40,008 nt of DNA, taken from contig NZ_WPCF01000010.1 in NCBI RefSeq assembly GCF_009741975.1, forward strand, positions 1 to 40,008. The letters are read 5' to 3'. The translations under genes and the position numbers were made by a program. The notes beneath the pieces are model-generated. The model was given only the letters and a program-made list of their open reading frames with translations, was not told where the DNA came from and made no database searches. Source of the stretch: Halobacterium sp. CBA1126 (lineage in GTDB: Archaea > Halobacteriota > Halobacteria > Halobacteriales > Halobacteriaceae). Below are positions 15,532 to 24,205 of the stretch, one piece after another (position 1 is the first letter of the stretch; each line of letters starts with the position of its first letter).

Positions 15532-16302
15532 TTACGAGTGCGAGAGGTTGAGTTCGATGATATTCTTGGCGTTCCGGAGCTGTTGTTTGAGTTCGCCCTC
15601 GATTCGCTCCTCGGACATCCGACTGGTCGGCCCCGTGACGCTGATTCCGCCGGCGACGTCGCCGTCGTGGAACACGGGGGTCGCGACGCACTTCAGGCCG
15701 TGAATCCGCTCCTCGCGGTCGTAGGAGAACCCCTCTGTGCGGATCTCGTCGAGCTCGTCGAACAGCGCCTCGCGGTCGGTAATCGTCCGCTCGGTCTTCT
15801 CGGGGAGGCCGTGGCGTTCGAGGATGGCCTCGACGCGCTCTCCGGGGAGGTTCGCGAGAATCGCCTTCCCCACGGCAGTCGTGTGGAGGAGAATCTGCTG
15901 GCCGTTGTACGAGTCGATCTTCACGGCGTTCTCGCCCTTCTTCCGGTAGATGAACGTGCCGCGGCCGTCCTGCTCGACGAGGAGGTTCGCGAGCTCGCCG
16001 GTCTCCTCGGCGAGCGCCTCCAGTTCGGGTTCGGCGACGGGGTACAGCGGCACGTTGGTCCGCGCGTACGCCCCCAGGTCGAGGAACCGGAGTCCGACCT
16101 CGTAGACGCCGTCGGTCTCGACGACGTAGCCGCGGTGTTCGAGCGTCTTCAGGTAGTTGTGGACGCTGCTCTTCGGGAGGTCGAGGGCGTCGGTCGCTTC
16201 CGTCAGCGTCGCGCCGTCGGCGTCTTTGAGGAACTCGACGAGCTCGAACGTGCGCTCGGCTGTCTTCACGGGGGCTTTCGGGCCCGTGTTCTGCTGTACC
16301 AT
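15532..16302 (-). CDS. IclR family transcriptional regulator
   Basis: The protein has 256 residues. An N-terminal winged helix (KTAERTFELVEFLKDADGAT, then LDLPKSSVHNYLKTLEHRGY) is followed by a GAF-like effector domain (ELEALAEETGELANLLVEQD, LLHTTAVGKAILANLPGE, then IHGLKCVATPVFHDGDVAGG). IclR proteins sense small organic acids and control catabolic operons. The ATG at 16302 is chosen because the family starts just before the helix-turn-helix and a TATA-like ACTTTTC lies about 25-30 nt upstream, next to a GTTCG-N7-CGAAC inverted repeat. The gene lies 52 nt downstream of the 2-hydroxyacid dehydrogenase and the 2-oxoacid dehydrogenase genes on the same strand, which are its natural candidate targets. 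Confidence 0.92.
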   Translation of the reverse strand: MVQQNTGPKAPVKTAERTFELVEFLKDADGATLTEATDALDLPKSSVHNYLKTLEHRGYVVETDGVYEVGLRFLDLGAYARTNVPLYPVAEPELEALAEETGELANLLVEQDGRGTFIYRKKGENAVKIDSYNGQQILLHTTAVGKAILANLPGERVEAILERHGLPEKTERTITDREALFDELDEIRTEGFSYDREERIHGLKCVATPVFHDGDVAGGISVTGPTSRMSEERIEGELKQQLRNAKNIIELNLSHS

Positions 16303-16333
16303 ACCGCTCCGAACGCGGGACACCGAGAAAAGT

Positions 16334-16350
16334 GTTCGGGAAATACGAAC
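16334..16350. promoter_or_regulatory. Inverted repeat upstream of the IclR gene
   Basis: GTTCG-GGAAATA-CGAAC lies just upstream of the TATA-like sequence of the IclR regulator. Short inverted repeats with a 5-9 nt spacer are a usual form of IclR-type operators, so autoregulation is possible. Confidence 0.35.
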
Positions 16351-16354
16351 CGGC

Positions 16355-17293
16355 TCAGACGATGCGGTTCCACGGCTCCCGACCCGCACCGAGACACCGG
16401 GCGTTCGTCGCGACGAGGGCCGCGACTTTCTCGCCGTAGTTGTTCGACTGCGCCGCCGCGTGCGGCGTCACCACCACTTCGTCCATCGCCCAGAGCGGCG
16501 AATCCGCCGGTAGCGGCTCTTCCTCGAACACGTCGAGGGCTGCACCCGCGATTTCGTCGGCTTCGAGGGCGGCCCGGAGCGCGTCCTGGTCGACGATTTC
16601 GCCGCGGCTGACGTTCACGAGGTAGGCGTCGTCGCGCATCGCGGCGAGTTCGTCCGCGCCAATCAGCCCGCGCGTGGACTCCAGCAGCGGCGTGGTGAGC
16701 ACGACGAACCGCGCGTCCTCGACCGCCTCTCGAATGCGGCCGACGTCGTAGACGCGGTCCAGACCGAGTGCGGACACCGGGCGGACATCGACGCCCCAGA
16801 CGTCCATCCCGAGGACGCCGGCGCGCGTCGCGACGCTACTGCCGAGCGCACCGAGCCCAACGACGCAGACCGACGACGCGGCCAACTCGAAGGGGCGCTC
16901 CCACGGGATGCGCTCCCACTCGGAGTTCGCTTGCTTGTCTCGGTAGCGGTGGAGGCCCTTCGCCAGCGTCAGTAGCAGTCCGATGGCGGATTCGGCGACG
17001 AGGTCGCCCGCGACGCCGGTGCTGTTCGTGAGCGTGATACCGCGGTCCTCGTAGGCGTCCAGCGGGAAGTCCTCGTACCCCGAGCGGATGGTGTGGACCC
17101 AGTCCACGGCGTCGAGGAACTCCTCGTGGTGGTAGACGGTGACTGCGCCGTCGCAGTCGGCGAGGTCGTCGACGCTGCGAACGACGACTTCGCGGTCGAG
17201 GCCCGAGAGCTGCTCGCGGAGGTGTTCCGGCGGACACGGGTGGTCCCCCCACTCCAGAATCGCGATTCGGTCGATGGTGGACGCGTCGGCCAT
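16355..17293 (-). CDS. D-isomer-specific 2-hydroxyacid dehydrogenase
   Basis: The 312-residue NAD(P)-dependent dehydrogenase interconverts a D-2-hydroxy acid and its 2-oxo acid. The NAD turn is VVGLGALGSSVA (146-153). The catalytic residues are present: Arg230 in VNVSRGEIVD, a Glu at about 258-259 in DVFEEEPL, and His278 in VVTPHAAAQ. TNSTGVAGDLVAESAIGLLL fits the substrate-loop region. The exact acid (glyoxylate/hydroxypyruvate-, lactate- or phosphoglycerate-like) is not evident. It lies 40 nt after the dihydrolipoyl dehydrogenase gene, so it could supply 2-oxo acids to, or draw them from, the complex encoded upstream. Confidence 0.9.
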   Translation of the reverse strand: MADASTIDRIAILEWGDHPCPPEHLREQLSGLDREVVVRSVDDLADCDGAVTVYHHEEFLDAVDWVHTIRSGYEDFPLDAYEDRGITLTNSTGVAGDLVAESAIGLLLTLAKGLHRYRDKQANSEWERIPWERPFELAASSVCVVGLGALGSSVATRAGVLGMDVWGVDVRPVSALGLDRVYDVGRIREAVEDARFVVLTTPLLESTRGLIGADELAAMRDDAYLVNVSRGEIVDQDALRAALEADEIAGAALDVFEEEPLPADSPLWAMDEVVVTPHAAAQSNNYGEKVAALVATNARCLGAGREPWNRIV

Positions 17294-17316
17294 ACAGGCC
17301 GGTCGCCGCGCGGTGT

Positions 17317-17338
17317 GGTAACTGTTTGGGTGGTTACC
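17317..17338. promoter_or_regulatory. GGTAAC/GTTACC inverted repeat between E3 and dehydrogenase genes
   Basis: Perfect 6-bp arms are separated by 10 nt. The repeat spans the E3 stop codon and lies about 25-45 nt before the start of the 2-hydroxyacid dehydrogenase gene. It could be an operator for that gene or a stem-loop in the operon transcript. Confidence 0.35.
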
Positions 17339-18758
17339 GGTTCAGCGTGTGAATCGCCTGTCCCTGCGCGTGTTCGGCGGCCTCCATCACGGCCTCCGAG
17401 AGCGTCGGGTGGGTGTGAATCGTGGACGCGACGTCCGCGAGCGTGGCGCCCATCTCGATGGCGAGGGTCACTTCGGCGACGAGTTCGCTGGCCTCCGGGC
17501 CGACGATCTGCGCGCCGAGCACGAACCCGGCGTCGCCGCCCGCGACGATTCGCACGAAGCCGTCGTCGTTGCCCGTGGTGAGCGACCGGCCGTTCGCGCG
17601 GAACGGCATCTCGCCGACGACGGGGTCGAAGCCCGCGTCCGCGGCTTCCGCCTCGGTCATTCCGACGGTCGCAATCTCGGGGTCCGTGAACACCACCTTC
17701 GGGACGGCCTGGTAGTCCAGCGCCGCGGGTTCGCCCGCGACGACTTCGGCGGCGACGACGCCCTCCTTGCTGGCCTTGTGCGCGAGCATCGGCTCGCCGG
17801 CCACGTCCCCGACTGCGAAGACGTTCTCGACGTCGGTGCGGGCCTGCTCGTCGGTTTCGAGGAAGCCGTTCTCGTTGGGTTCCAGTCCGATGGCGTCGAG
17901 TTCGAGCGTGTCCGTGACGGGTTCGCGACCGACGGCGACGAGCACCTTCTCCGCGTCGTACGTCGACTCCTCGCCGGCTTCGGTCTCGGTGGTGACGGTG
18001 ACGTTGCCGTCCTCGCCCTCCCAGCCGGCCGCGCCCTCGCCGAACTGGAAGTCGATGCCGAGGGCCTCCGCGCGGGCCTTCACGACGTCCGTGAGGCGGC
18101 TGTCGTAGCCCGGCAGGACGTCGTCGAGCATCTCCACGACCGTGACGTCCGTGCCCGCCTTCGCGAACGTCGTCGAGAGCTCCATGCCGATGTAGCCCGC
18201 GCCCACGACGACGAGGTCGTCCGGGAACGCCTCGGCCGCGAGCGCGTCACGCGAGGACCACACCGGGTCGTCCTCGAACGCGAACCCCGGGACCTCGATG
18301 GGGCGGGAGCCGGTCGCGACGATGGCGTGTTCGAACTCGACGGTCTCCATCCCCTGTCCGCTGCCGCCGTGCGCGATGCGGGCGGTGTGTTCGTCCTCGA
18401 ACGCCGCCGTGCCGTCGACGAGGTTGACGCCGTTGGCCTTGCAGAGCTTCTCGACGCCGCCGGTGAGCTGGTCGACGACGTCGTCTTTCCAGTCCGCCAT
18501 CGCCGCCGCGTCGATCTCGGGGTCGGCCTTGACGCCCATCGCCTCGGCGTCGCCCGCGTCGTGTGCGAGGTCGGTCGCCGTGATGAACGCCTTCGAGGGG
18601 ATGCAGCCGTAGTTCAGACACGTCCCGCCGTAGGCGTCGCGCTCGACGAGCGTCACGTCGAGGTCGTGTTGTGCGGCGCGAATCGCCGCGACGTACCCGC
18701 CCGGCCCGCCGCCGACGACGAGGACGTCCGTCCCGGTCGCTATGTCGCCCATTACCAT
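17334..18758 (-). CDS. lpdA: Dihydrolipoyl dehydrogenase (E3 of 2-oxoacid dehydrogenase complex)
   Basis: The 474-residue FAD disulfide oxidoreductase reoxidises dihydrolipoamide on E2 with NAD+. The FAD turn is VVGGGPGGYVAAIRAA (14-29) and the redox-active disulfide is Cys47-Cys52 in GGTCLNYGCIPSK. The NAD turn is VVVGAGYIGMELS, the second FAD motif is VFAVGDVAG, and the C-terminal His-Glu pair lies in THPTLSEAV. The ATG at 18758 (MVMGD) or 18752 (MGD) is likely; a longer frame from 18785 adds a stretch before the FAD motif with no family counterpart. It follows the E2 gene after 55 nt in the order E1a-E1b-E2-E3. Confidence 0.95.
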   Translation of the reverse strand: MVMGDIATGTDVLVVGGGPGGYVAAIRAAQHDLDVTLVERDAYGGTCLNYGCIPSKAFITATDLAHDAGDAEAMGVKADPEIDAAAMADWKDDVVDQLTGGVEKLCKANGVNLVDGTAAFEDEHTARIAHGGSGQGMETVEFEHAIVATGSRPIEVPGFAFEDDPVWSSRDALAAEAFPDDLVVVGAGYIGMELSTTFAKAGTDVTVVEMLDDVLPGYDSRLTDVVKARAEALGIDFQFGEGAAGWEGEDGNVTVTTETEAGEESTYDAEKVLVAVGREPVTDTLELDAIGLEPNENGFLETDEQARTDVENVFAVGDVAGEPMLAHKASKEGVVAAEVVAGEPAALDYQAVPKVVFTDPEIATVGMTEAEAADAGFDPVVGEMPFRANGRSLTTGNDDGFVRIVAGGDAGFVLGAQIVGPEASELVAEVTLAIEMGATLADVASTIHTHPTLSEAVMEAAEHAQGQAIHTLNR

Positions 18759-18813
18759 ACCACTCGCTTCGCGGCCCCCTGCCAAAAGTCCACGTGTTCC
18801 GGCTGCCGCAGCG

Positions 18814-20268
18814 CTACAGCAGCAGGCGCGCGGGCTGCCCGAGCAGTTCCTGCACGCGGTTCGTGAACTGCGCGGCCTCCGCGCCGTCCACGAGCCGGTG
18901 GTCGACGGACATCGACAGCCGCATCGTCTCGCGGGCGACGACCTCGTCGTCGACGACCCACGGGCGCTTCGCGATCGGCCCCATCGCGAGGATGGCGGCT
19001 TCGGGGTGGTTGATGATGGGCGCGGAGAACTCCCCGCCGATGACCCCGATGTTCGTGATGGTGAACGTCCCGCCCTGCATCTCCTCGCGGGAGAGCTCGC
19101 GGTTGCGCGCGCGGGTCGCGAGGTCGTCGATTTCGGCGGCGAGTTCGACGAGGCTCTTCTCGTCGGCGTGCTTCACGACCGGCACCATCAGCCCGGCGTC
19201 TGTGGCGACGGCGATGCCGATGTTGTACTCGTCGTGAAGCACGATTTCCTCGGCGTCCTCGTCGAGACTCGAGTTCAGGAACGGGAACTCCTGCAGCGCG
19301 CGCGTGACCGCCTTCACGACGAACGGCAGGTACGTGAGGTTCACGCCCTCCGCGTCCGCGGCGTCGGCGAGGTCCTCGCGGACGTCGACGAGGTCGGCGG
19401 CGTCGAACTCGTCGTGGTGGGCGACGTGCGGCGCGGTGTACTTCGAGCGCGCCATCTGCTCGCCGATGGTCCGGCGAACGCCGCTATACGGCACGCGCTC
19501 GCCCGACGACGGGCCGGAATCGCCGGTCCCACTCGCCGCGGATGCGGCCGCTTCGCCGCCGGCTCCGACGTACTCGCGGACGTCCGACTGGGTGACGAAC
19601 GCCTCGCCGTCGCGCTCCTCGCTGGCGGGCACGTCGTTGATGTCGACGCCCTCGTCGCGGGCGAGGCGGCGAGTCGCGGGCATCGCGAGCGTCCGGTCGC
19701 GAGCAGCGCCGTCGCTCTCGACCAGCACTGGCTCTTCGCCCTCGCCGTCGCCGGGTTCGGGCGTCGCCTCGGTCTCGGCCGTCTCGTCGCCAGTCTCGGC
19801 GTGCGCGCGGACGTCGGCGGCCGTGATGCGGCCGCCCGGCCCGCTGCCGGACACGGCTTCGAGGTCGACGCCGAGTTCGCGCGCGAGCGTCCGCGTGCTC
19901 GGCGCCGCGAACACGCGACCGTCCGACTCCGCAGTCTCGCCCGCGTCGTCGTCGACGGCTTCGACCGCGGACTCCACCGCGTCCTCGCTCCCGCTCTCGT
20001 CCGCCGCTTCGTCGTCGACGCCGCCGTCTTCGACGTCGAACGTGACGATGACGGAGTCCACGGGCACCGTCTCGCCTTCCGCCGCGTGGAGTTCTTTGAC
20101 GGTGCCGTCGTACGGCGAAGGCACCTCCACGAGCGCCTTGTCTGTCTCGACCTCCGCGATGGTCTGGTCGGCTTCGACGGCGTCTCCGGGCTCGACGAGC
20201 CACGAGACGAGTTCGCCCTCCGCGATGCCTTCTCCGAGGTCCGGTAGCTCGAACGTCTGCTCGGCCAT
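18814..20268 (-). CDS. Dihydrolipoamide acyltransferase E2 with two E3/E1-binding domains
   Basis: The 484-residue core protein has these domains in order: a lipoyl domain (1-78) with lipoyl-lysine Lys44 in EVETDKALVEVP; an acidic linker; a peripheral subunit-binding domain (~121-157, AAPSTRTLARELGVDLEAVS); a second one (~195-234, AMPATRRLARDEGVDINDVP); a Gly/Ala/Ser-rich linker; and the acyltransferase domain (~260-484) with catalytic His457 and Asp461 in SVDHRLVDG. It transfers the acyl group from E1 to CoA. The duplicated binding domain is seen directly; its effect on E1/E3 binding stoichiometry is inference. It lies between the E1b and E3 genes. Confidence 0.95.
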   Translation of the reverse strand: MAEQTFELPDLGEGIAEGELVSWLVEPGDAVEADQTIAEVETDKALVEVPSPYDGTVKELHAAEGETVPVDSVIVTFDVEDGGVDDEAADESGSEDAVESAVEAVDDDAGETAESDGRVFAAPSTRTLARELGVDLEAVSGSGPGGRITAADVRAHAETGDETAETEATPEPGDGEGEEPVLVESDGAARDRTLAMPATRRLARDEGVDINDVPASEERDGEAFVTQSDVREYVGAGGEAAASAASGTGDSGPSSGERVPYSGVRRTIGEQMARSKYTAPHVAHHDEFDAADLVDVREDLADAADAEGVNLTYLPFVVKAVTRALQEFPFLNSSLDEDAEEIVLHDEYNIGIAVATDAGLMVPVVKHADEKSLVELAAEIDDLATRARNRELSREEMQGGTFTITNIGVIGGEFSAPIINHPEAAILAMGPIAKRPWVVDDEVVARETMRLSMSVDHRLVDGAEAAQFTNRVQELLGQPARLLL

Positions 20269-20325
20269 ACCGTGTACGCGACGGCCGCCCCTTTCAGTAT
20301 TTCCGTCTATCAGAAAACCGGGAGG

Positions 20326-21291
20326 TCAGACGGCGAGCGCGTTCTCGATGGCGTCGAGGATGCGCGGCGGGTGCGGGAAGTAGTAGTCCTCCATCGACAG
20401 CAGCGGCACCGGCGTGTCGAAGCCCGTGACGCGCTCAACGGGCGCTTCGAGGTACATCAGCGCCTCGTCGTTGATGCGCGCGACGACGTCGCCGCCCACG
20501 CCGTTGCTGCGCGGGCCCTCGTGGACGACGACGGCGCGGCCGGTCTTCTTCACGGACTCGACGACCGTCTCGGTGTCCAGCGGCGAGATGGTGCGGAGGT
20601 CCACGACCTCGGCGTCGGCGTCGAGCTCCTCGACGGCTTCCAGCGTCGCGGGCATCATCGACCCCCAGCTGACGACCGTCACGTCCTCGCCTTCCCGCCG
20701 GACTGCGGCCTCGCCGAGCGGCACCTCGTAGTCGCCCTCGGGGACGTCCTCGCGGAACGACCGGTAGATGCGCTTGGGCTCCATGAACAGCACGGGGTCG
20801 GGGTCGCGAATCGACGCGAGCAACAGCCCCTTCGTGTCGTGGGGCGTGCTCGGCGCGACCACCTTCAGGCCCGGAATGTGGGCGTACGCGCCCTCCATGC
20901 TCTCGGAGTGGTGTTCGAGCGCGCGAACCCCGGCGCCGTACGGCATCCGGACGACCATCGGCGCGGTGAGTTCGCCGCGCGTGCGCCAGCGGATGCGGCT
21001 GGCGTTCGTCACGAGCTGGTCGAACGCCGGCGGCAGGAACCCCGAGAACTGAATCTCGGCGACCGGCCGCTTGCCGTACATCGCCAGCCCGGTCGCCGCG
21101 CCGACGATTGCAATCTCCGACAGCGGCGTGTCGACCACGCGGTCCGCTCCGAACTCCTCGAGGAGTTCGTCCGTCGCGCGGAACACGCCGCCGCTCTCGG
21201 CGACGTCCTCCCCGAAGACGACCACGTCGTCGTCGGCCGCCATCTCCGTGTGTAGTGCGTCGTTGACTGCTTCTACGATTGTTGCCTGCAT
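20326..21291 (-). CDS. 2-oxoacid dehydrogenase E1 component, beta subunit
   Basis: The 321-residue transketolase-like subunit contains VVVFGEDVAESGGVFRATDEL near residue 23, whose glutamate helps activate thiamine diphosphate. Then come DTPLSEIAIVGAATGLAMYG and RMPYGAGVRALEHHSESMEG, where histidines act in reductive acylation of lipoyl-E2. The C-terminal domain has EVVDLRTISPLDTETVVESV. It forms an alpha2beta2 tetramer with the product of the preceding gene. The gap to the E1a stop is only 3 nt, so the pair is tightly coupled. Confidence 0.95.
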   Translation of the reverse strand: MQATIVEAVNDALHTEMAADDDVVVFGEDVAESGGVFRATDELLEEFGADRVVDTPLSEIAIVGAATGLAMYGKRPVAEIQFSGFLPPAFDQLVTNASRIRWRTRGELTAPMVVRMPYGAGVRALEHHSESMEGAYAHIPGLKVVAPSTPHDTKGLLLASIRDPDPVLFMEPKRIYRSFREDVPEGDYEVPLGEAAVRREGEDVTVVSWGSMMPATLEAVEELDADAEVVDLRTISPLDTETVVESVKKTGRAVVVHEGPRSNGVGGDVVARINDEALMYLEAPVERVTGFDTPVPLLSMEDYYFPHPPRILDAIENALAV

Positions 21292-21294
21292 GAG

Positions 21295-22458
21295 TTACCC
21301 CTTGGGTCGCTGCTCGATGAAGTCGCACATCTCCGGCCGCCGGTCGAGGAGATCGACGAACTCCTCGTACTGGCGCTGGAGCTCGGGCGGCATCTCCTCG
21401 TAGACGTGCGCGAAGATTTCGACGATCTCCCGCTCGGCGAACTCGTTTGCCGCCTCGAGCGCGGCGTCGAACTCGGCTTCGATCTCGTCGACGATGGCGT
21501 CGTGGTCGACGTCTTCCCAGAGCCCCTCGGATTTGAGGAACTCGCGGTAGCGCTCCAGCGGGTCGTGTTGCTCCCACGCGTCGACCTCCTCGTCGCTGCG
21601 GTAGCGCGTCGGGTCGTCGCTGGTCGTGTGGGCGTCCAGCCGGTACGTGACGGACTCCACGAAGACGGGTTCGCCCTCGCGGACGCGCTCGCGGGCCTCC
21701 GAGACGGCCTCGTAGACCGCGAGGACGTCCTGCCCGTCGACGCGGATGGCGTCCATGCCGTACGCCAGCGCCTTCTGCGCGAGCGTGTTCGCGCCGGTCT
21801 GCTCGTCGGCGGCCAGCGAGATGGCGTACTGATTGTTCTGGCAGTAGAACAGCGCGGGGACGCCGAGCGCGCCCGCGAAGTTGATGGCCTCGTGGGCGGC
21901 GCCGGTCGACGTGGCGCCGTCGCCGAGGTACGCGGTGGCGACGGCGTCGTCGCCGCTAAGGTCCATTCCCCACGCGAGGCCGGCGACCAGCGGGAGGTGA
22001 CTGCCGATGGAGATGGCGATCTGGGAGTTGTGCTCGGCGAACGACTGCTGTCCTTCCTCGATGCCGCGCCAGAACAGGATCATGTCCTCCATCGGGACGC
22101 CGCGCATGAACATCGGCGTCCACGCGCGGCCGACGTACAGCCAGTCCTCCGGCTGGAGCGTGTACGCGCTCCCGATGATGCTGGCTTCCTGTCCTCGGGT
22201 GGACCCGAACGTGCCGAGTTCGCCGCGGCGCTGGATGCTCACCATGCGTCGGCTGAACACGCGGTCGGTCAGCATCCACCGGTAGAGGTCCCGGAACTGC
22301 TCGGCGTCGAGGTCGGGGACGTCGTCGGCGTCGTAGGACCCGTCCGGCCCCACGACTTGGTGGGTGTCGACCGTGAGGTCGTCCTGCGTGAGGAACCGGG
22401 GGTCGCCAGCGCTGACGGCAGCGTTGGCTGGGTGGTCGGTTGGGGCGTTTTCGGTCAT
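21295..22458 (-). CDS. 2-oxoacid dehydrogenase E1 component, alpha subunit
   Basis: The 387-residue subunit decarboxylates a 2-oxo acid with thiamine diphosphate. The cofactor motif starts GDGATSTG (Gly179-Asp180-Gly181) and closes with the asparagines Asn208-Asn209 in YCQNNQYAIS. DAHTTSDDPTRYR near residue 285 is the phosphorylation-loop counterpart that helps hold the cofactor. It is labelled pyruvate dehydrogenase in most genomes. Haloarchaea, however, oxidise pyruvate through ferredoxin oxidoreductases, so a branched-chain or other 2-oxo acid is a reasonable alternative. It is the first gene of the E1a-E1b-E2-E3 run, with a TATA-like box 30-40 nt upstream. Confidence 0.95.
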   Translation of the reverse strand: MTENAPTDHPANAAVSAGDPRFLTQDDLTVDTHQVVGPDGSYDADDVPDLDAEQFRDLYRWMLTDRVFSRRMVSIQRRGELGTFGSTRGQEASIIGSAYTLQPEDWLYVGRAWTPMFMRGVPMEDMILFWRGIEEGQQSFAEHNSQIAISIGSHLPLVAGLAWGMDLSGDDAVATAYLGDGATSTGAAHEAINFAGALGVPALFYCQNNQYAISLAADEQTGANTLAQKALAYGMDAIRVDGQDVLAVYEAVSEARERVREGEPVFVESVTYRLDAHTTSDDPTRYRSDEEVDAWEQHDPLERYREFLKSEGLWEDVDHDAIVDEIEAEFDAALEAANEFAEREIVEIFAHVYEEMPPELQRQYEEFVDLLDRRPEMCDFIEQRPKG

Positions 22459-22485
22459 TCGACGGGTACGACGTTGTGAACGGGA

Positions 22486-22497
22486 CTAAATAAATTA
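22486..22497 (-). promoter_or_regulatory. TATA box of the 2-oxoacid dehydrogenase operon
   Basis: The minus strand reads AATTTATTTAGT, 28-39 nt before the E1a ATG, which fits an mRNA with little or no leader. It sits in the divergent interval shared with the amidohydrolase gene, whose own TATA-like GTTTATTA lies near 22544. Confidence 0.55.
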
Positions 22498-22608
22498 GGG
22501 GGTAGGGTGCGCTGACAGGACCGAACGCGTTCGACCCGAGTAAAGGTTTATTACAAATCGCGCCGACTCTCCGCGTATGCTGCCCGTTCACACGGCGGTG
22601 GTGAGTCG

Positions 22609-23697
22609 ATGATAGACCCCAGCGACCACCTCGTCGTCGACTGCGACTGGCACTACGCGGACACCTTCGAACAGGTCGCGCCGTACATGCCCGAGCCGTG
22701 GAAGACGAAGTTCCAGAAGAGCGGCTGGGGCGGCACCGGCGTCAAGCAGAACCTCTCGGCGTTCTTCCCGGCCTCCACGGGGAACCGGTTCAACTACGGG
22801 AAGATCGAACGCGAGTTCTCCGAGTATCCGGACGGCGGCGACGACAAACAGGACGTCGTCGAGGGGATGGACCACCTCGACATCGACGTCACCCTCCAGA
22901 TTTCGCACCTCATCCTCGCGATGGGCGGTATCAGCGCCGACGACCGCCGCGTCGAGTCGTTCGTCAAGGGGTACGTCGACTACATGCTCGAGGAGGTGCT
23001 GGACCCCGACGAGGGCATCTACGGGCTCGCGCCGATGCCGTACCACGACATCGAAGCCTCGCTGGACGTCCTCGACCGCATCGAGGACGAGGAGGCGTTC
23101 GTCGGCGTCGTGATGGTCACCGCGGGCGCGAGCCCGCCGCTGGGCAACCGCAAGTACGACCCCATCTACGAGCGCTGCGAGGAGGAGGGCTACCCGGTCG
23201 TCTACCACACGGGCGGCTCCGGGCTGGACGACTACGTGCGCGCCGGCTACCAGGACATGATCGAGACGCACACGCTGGGCTTCCTCGAGTCGAACATGTC
23301 CCAGATCGTCAGCGTCGCGTGTCAGGGCGTCGCCGAGAAGTTCCCCGACCTCGAGATCGTGTTCATGGAGTCCGGCGTCACCTACATCCCCGGGCTGGTC
23401 AGCCGCATCAACGAGGAGTACCTCAAGCGCTCCGAGGAGGCGCCGCTGCTGGAGAAGAAGCCCGGCGACTACATCACGGACTTCTACTTCGGCACGCAGC
23501 CCCTGGAGGTCTCGGCGCGCCCGGACCTGTTGGAGATCTGCTTCGACATGATCGGCACCGACAGGATGCTGTACGCCTCGGACTACCCGCACTGGGACTT
23601 CGACAGTCCGAGCGTCATCACGAACCTCCCGATGCTCGACGACGAGGACAGGAGGAACATCCTCGGCCAGAACGCCGTGGAGGTGTTCGACCTATGA
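22609..23697 (+). CDS. Amidohydrolase-family metal-dependent hydrolase (ACMSD-like)
   Basis: The 362-residue TIM-barrel protein belongs to the amidohydrolase-2 group (relatives of aminocarboxymuconate-semialdehyde decarboxylase and gamma-resorcylate decarboxylase). Visible marks are the N-terminal DCDWHYAD, which takes the place of the usual DxHxH metal site with one His missing; VVYHTGGSG, which supplies the barrel His; VFMESGVTYIP; and YASDYPHWDFDSP, with the catalytic Asp. These fit decarboxylase or hydrolase chemistry on an aromatic or cyclic acid; the substrate is unknown. GGTGAG precedes the ATG at 22609. The stop overlaps the start of the Rieske gene (ATGA), so the two are coupled and likely act together. 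Confidence 0.85.
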   Translation: MIDPSDHLVVDCDWHYADTFEQVAPYMPEPWKTKFQKSGWGGTGVKQNLSAFFPASTGNRFNYGKIEREFSEYPDGGDDKQDVVEGMDHLDIDVTLQISHLILAMGGISADDRRVESFVKGYVDYMLEEVLDPDEGIYGLAPMPYHDIEASLDVLDRIEDEEAFVGVVMVTAGASPPLGNRKYDPIYERCEEEGYPVVYHTGGSGLDDYVRAGYQDMIETHTLGFLESNMSQIVSVACQGVAEKFPDLEIVFMESGVTYIPGLVSRINEEYLKRSEEAPLLEKKPGDYITDFYFGTQPLEVSARPDLLEICFDMIGTDRMLYASDYPHWDFDSPSVITNLPMLDDEDRRNILGQNAVEVFDL

Positions 23698-24071
23698 GCG
23701 CCGAGAACCGCGTGGAAGTCGGCCCCGCGGCCGACTTCGAGGACGGCGACGCCGCCATCGTGCAGGTCGGCCGCGTGGAGGTCGGCGTCATCAAGGCCGG
23801 CGGGGAGTTCCACGCGCTCCGCAACGAGTGCCCCCACGACGGCGGGCCGGTCTGCGAGGGGAAAGTCGAGCCACGCCTCGTCGGCGAGTGGGGCGGCCCG
23901 GGCGAGCGCGTCGACCAGCACTACGACGACGACCAGTGCATTATCTCGTGCCCGTGGCACGGCTGGTCGTTCGACGTCGAGACGGGCGAGCACATCGGCG
24001 ACGACCGGTACGTCCTCCCGAAGTACGACGTGGTCGTCGAGGACGGCGTCGTCTACGTGAACAGCGAGTAA
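23694..24071 (+). CDS. Rieske [2Fe-2S] ferredoxin-like protein
   Basis: The 125-residue single-domain Rieske protein has cluster ligands visible as NECPHDGGPVC (Cys and His, C-x-H) and later SCPWHGWSFD (Cys and His, C-x2-H). Between them is an unusually long loop of about 40 residues with VGEWGGPGERVDQHYDDD. Its end EDGVVYVNSE matches small Rieske ferredoxins that pass electrons to oxygenases or other redox enzymes. It is coupled by a 4-nt overlap to the amidohydrolase, but no oxygenase is encoded in the window, so its redox partner is unknown. Confidence 0.9.
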   Translation: MSAENRVEVGPAADFEDGDAAIVQVGRVEVGVIKAGGEFHALRNECPHDGGPVCEGKVEPRLVGEWGGPGERVDQHYDDDQCIISCPWHGWSFDVETGEHIGDDRYVLPKYDVVVEDGVVYVNSE

Positions 24072-24205
24072 CGCCACTCCGGCTAAGACGGCGTTCGGCG
24101 GCGTCTCCGTCGCTTTCTACCCCGGCGAGCTTTCTACACGTACCTTCGTGTTGAATATCACTCATACAGATATCTTTTTGTAATTTGAGTGTGGTGCATG
24201 GTACG

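Noticed and set aside
24072-24205. Terminator or regulatory hairpin between the Rieske and receptor genes (AGACG/CGTCT arms), plus the CACTCA/TGAGTG pair at 24159-24191
   Set aside because: Arms are short or mismatched and the second pair has a 21-nt spacer; too weak to list as features.
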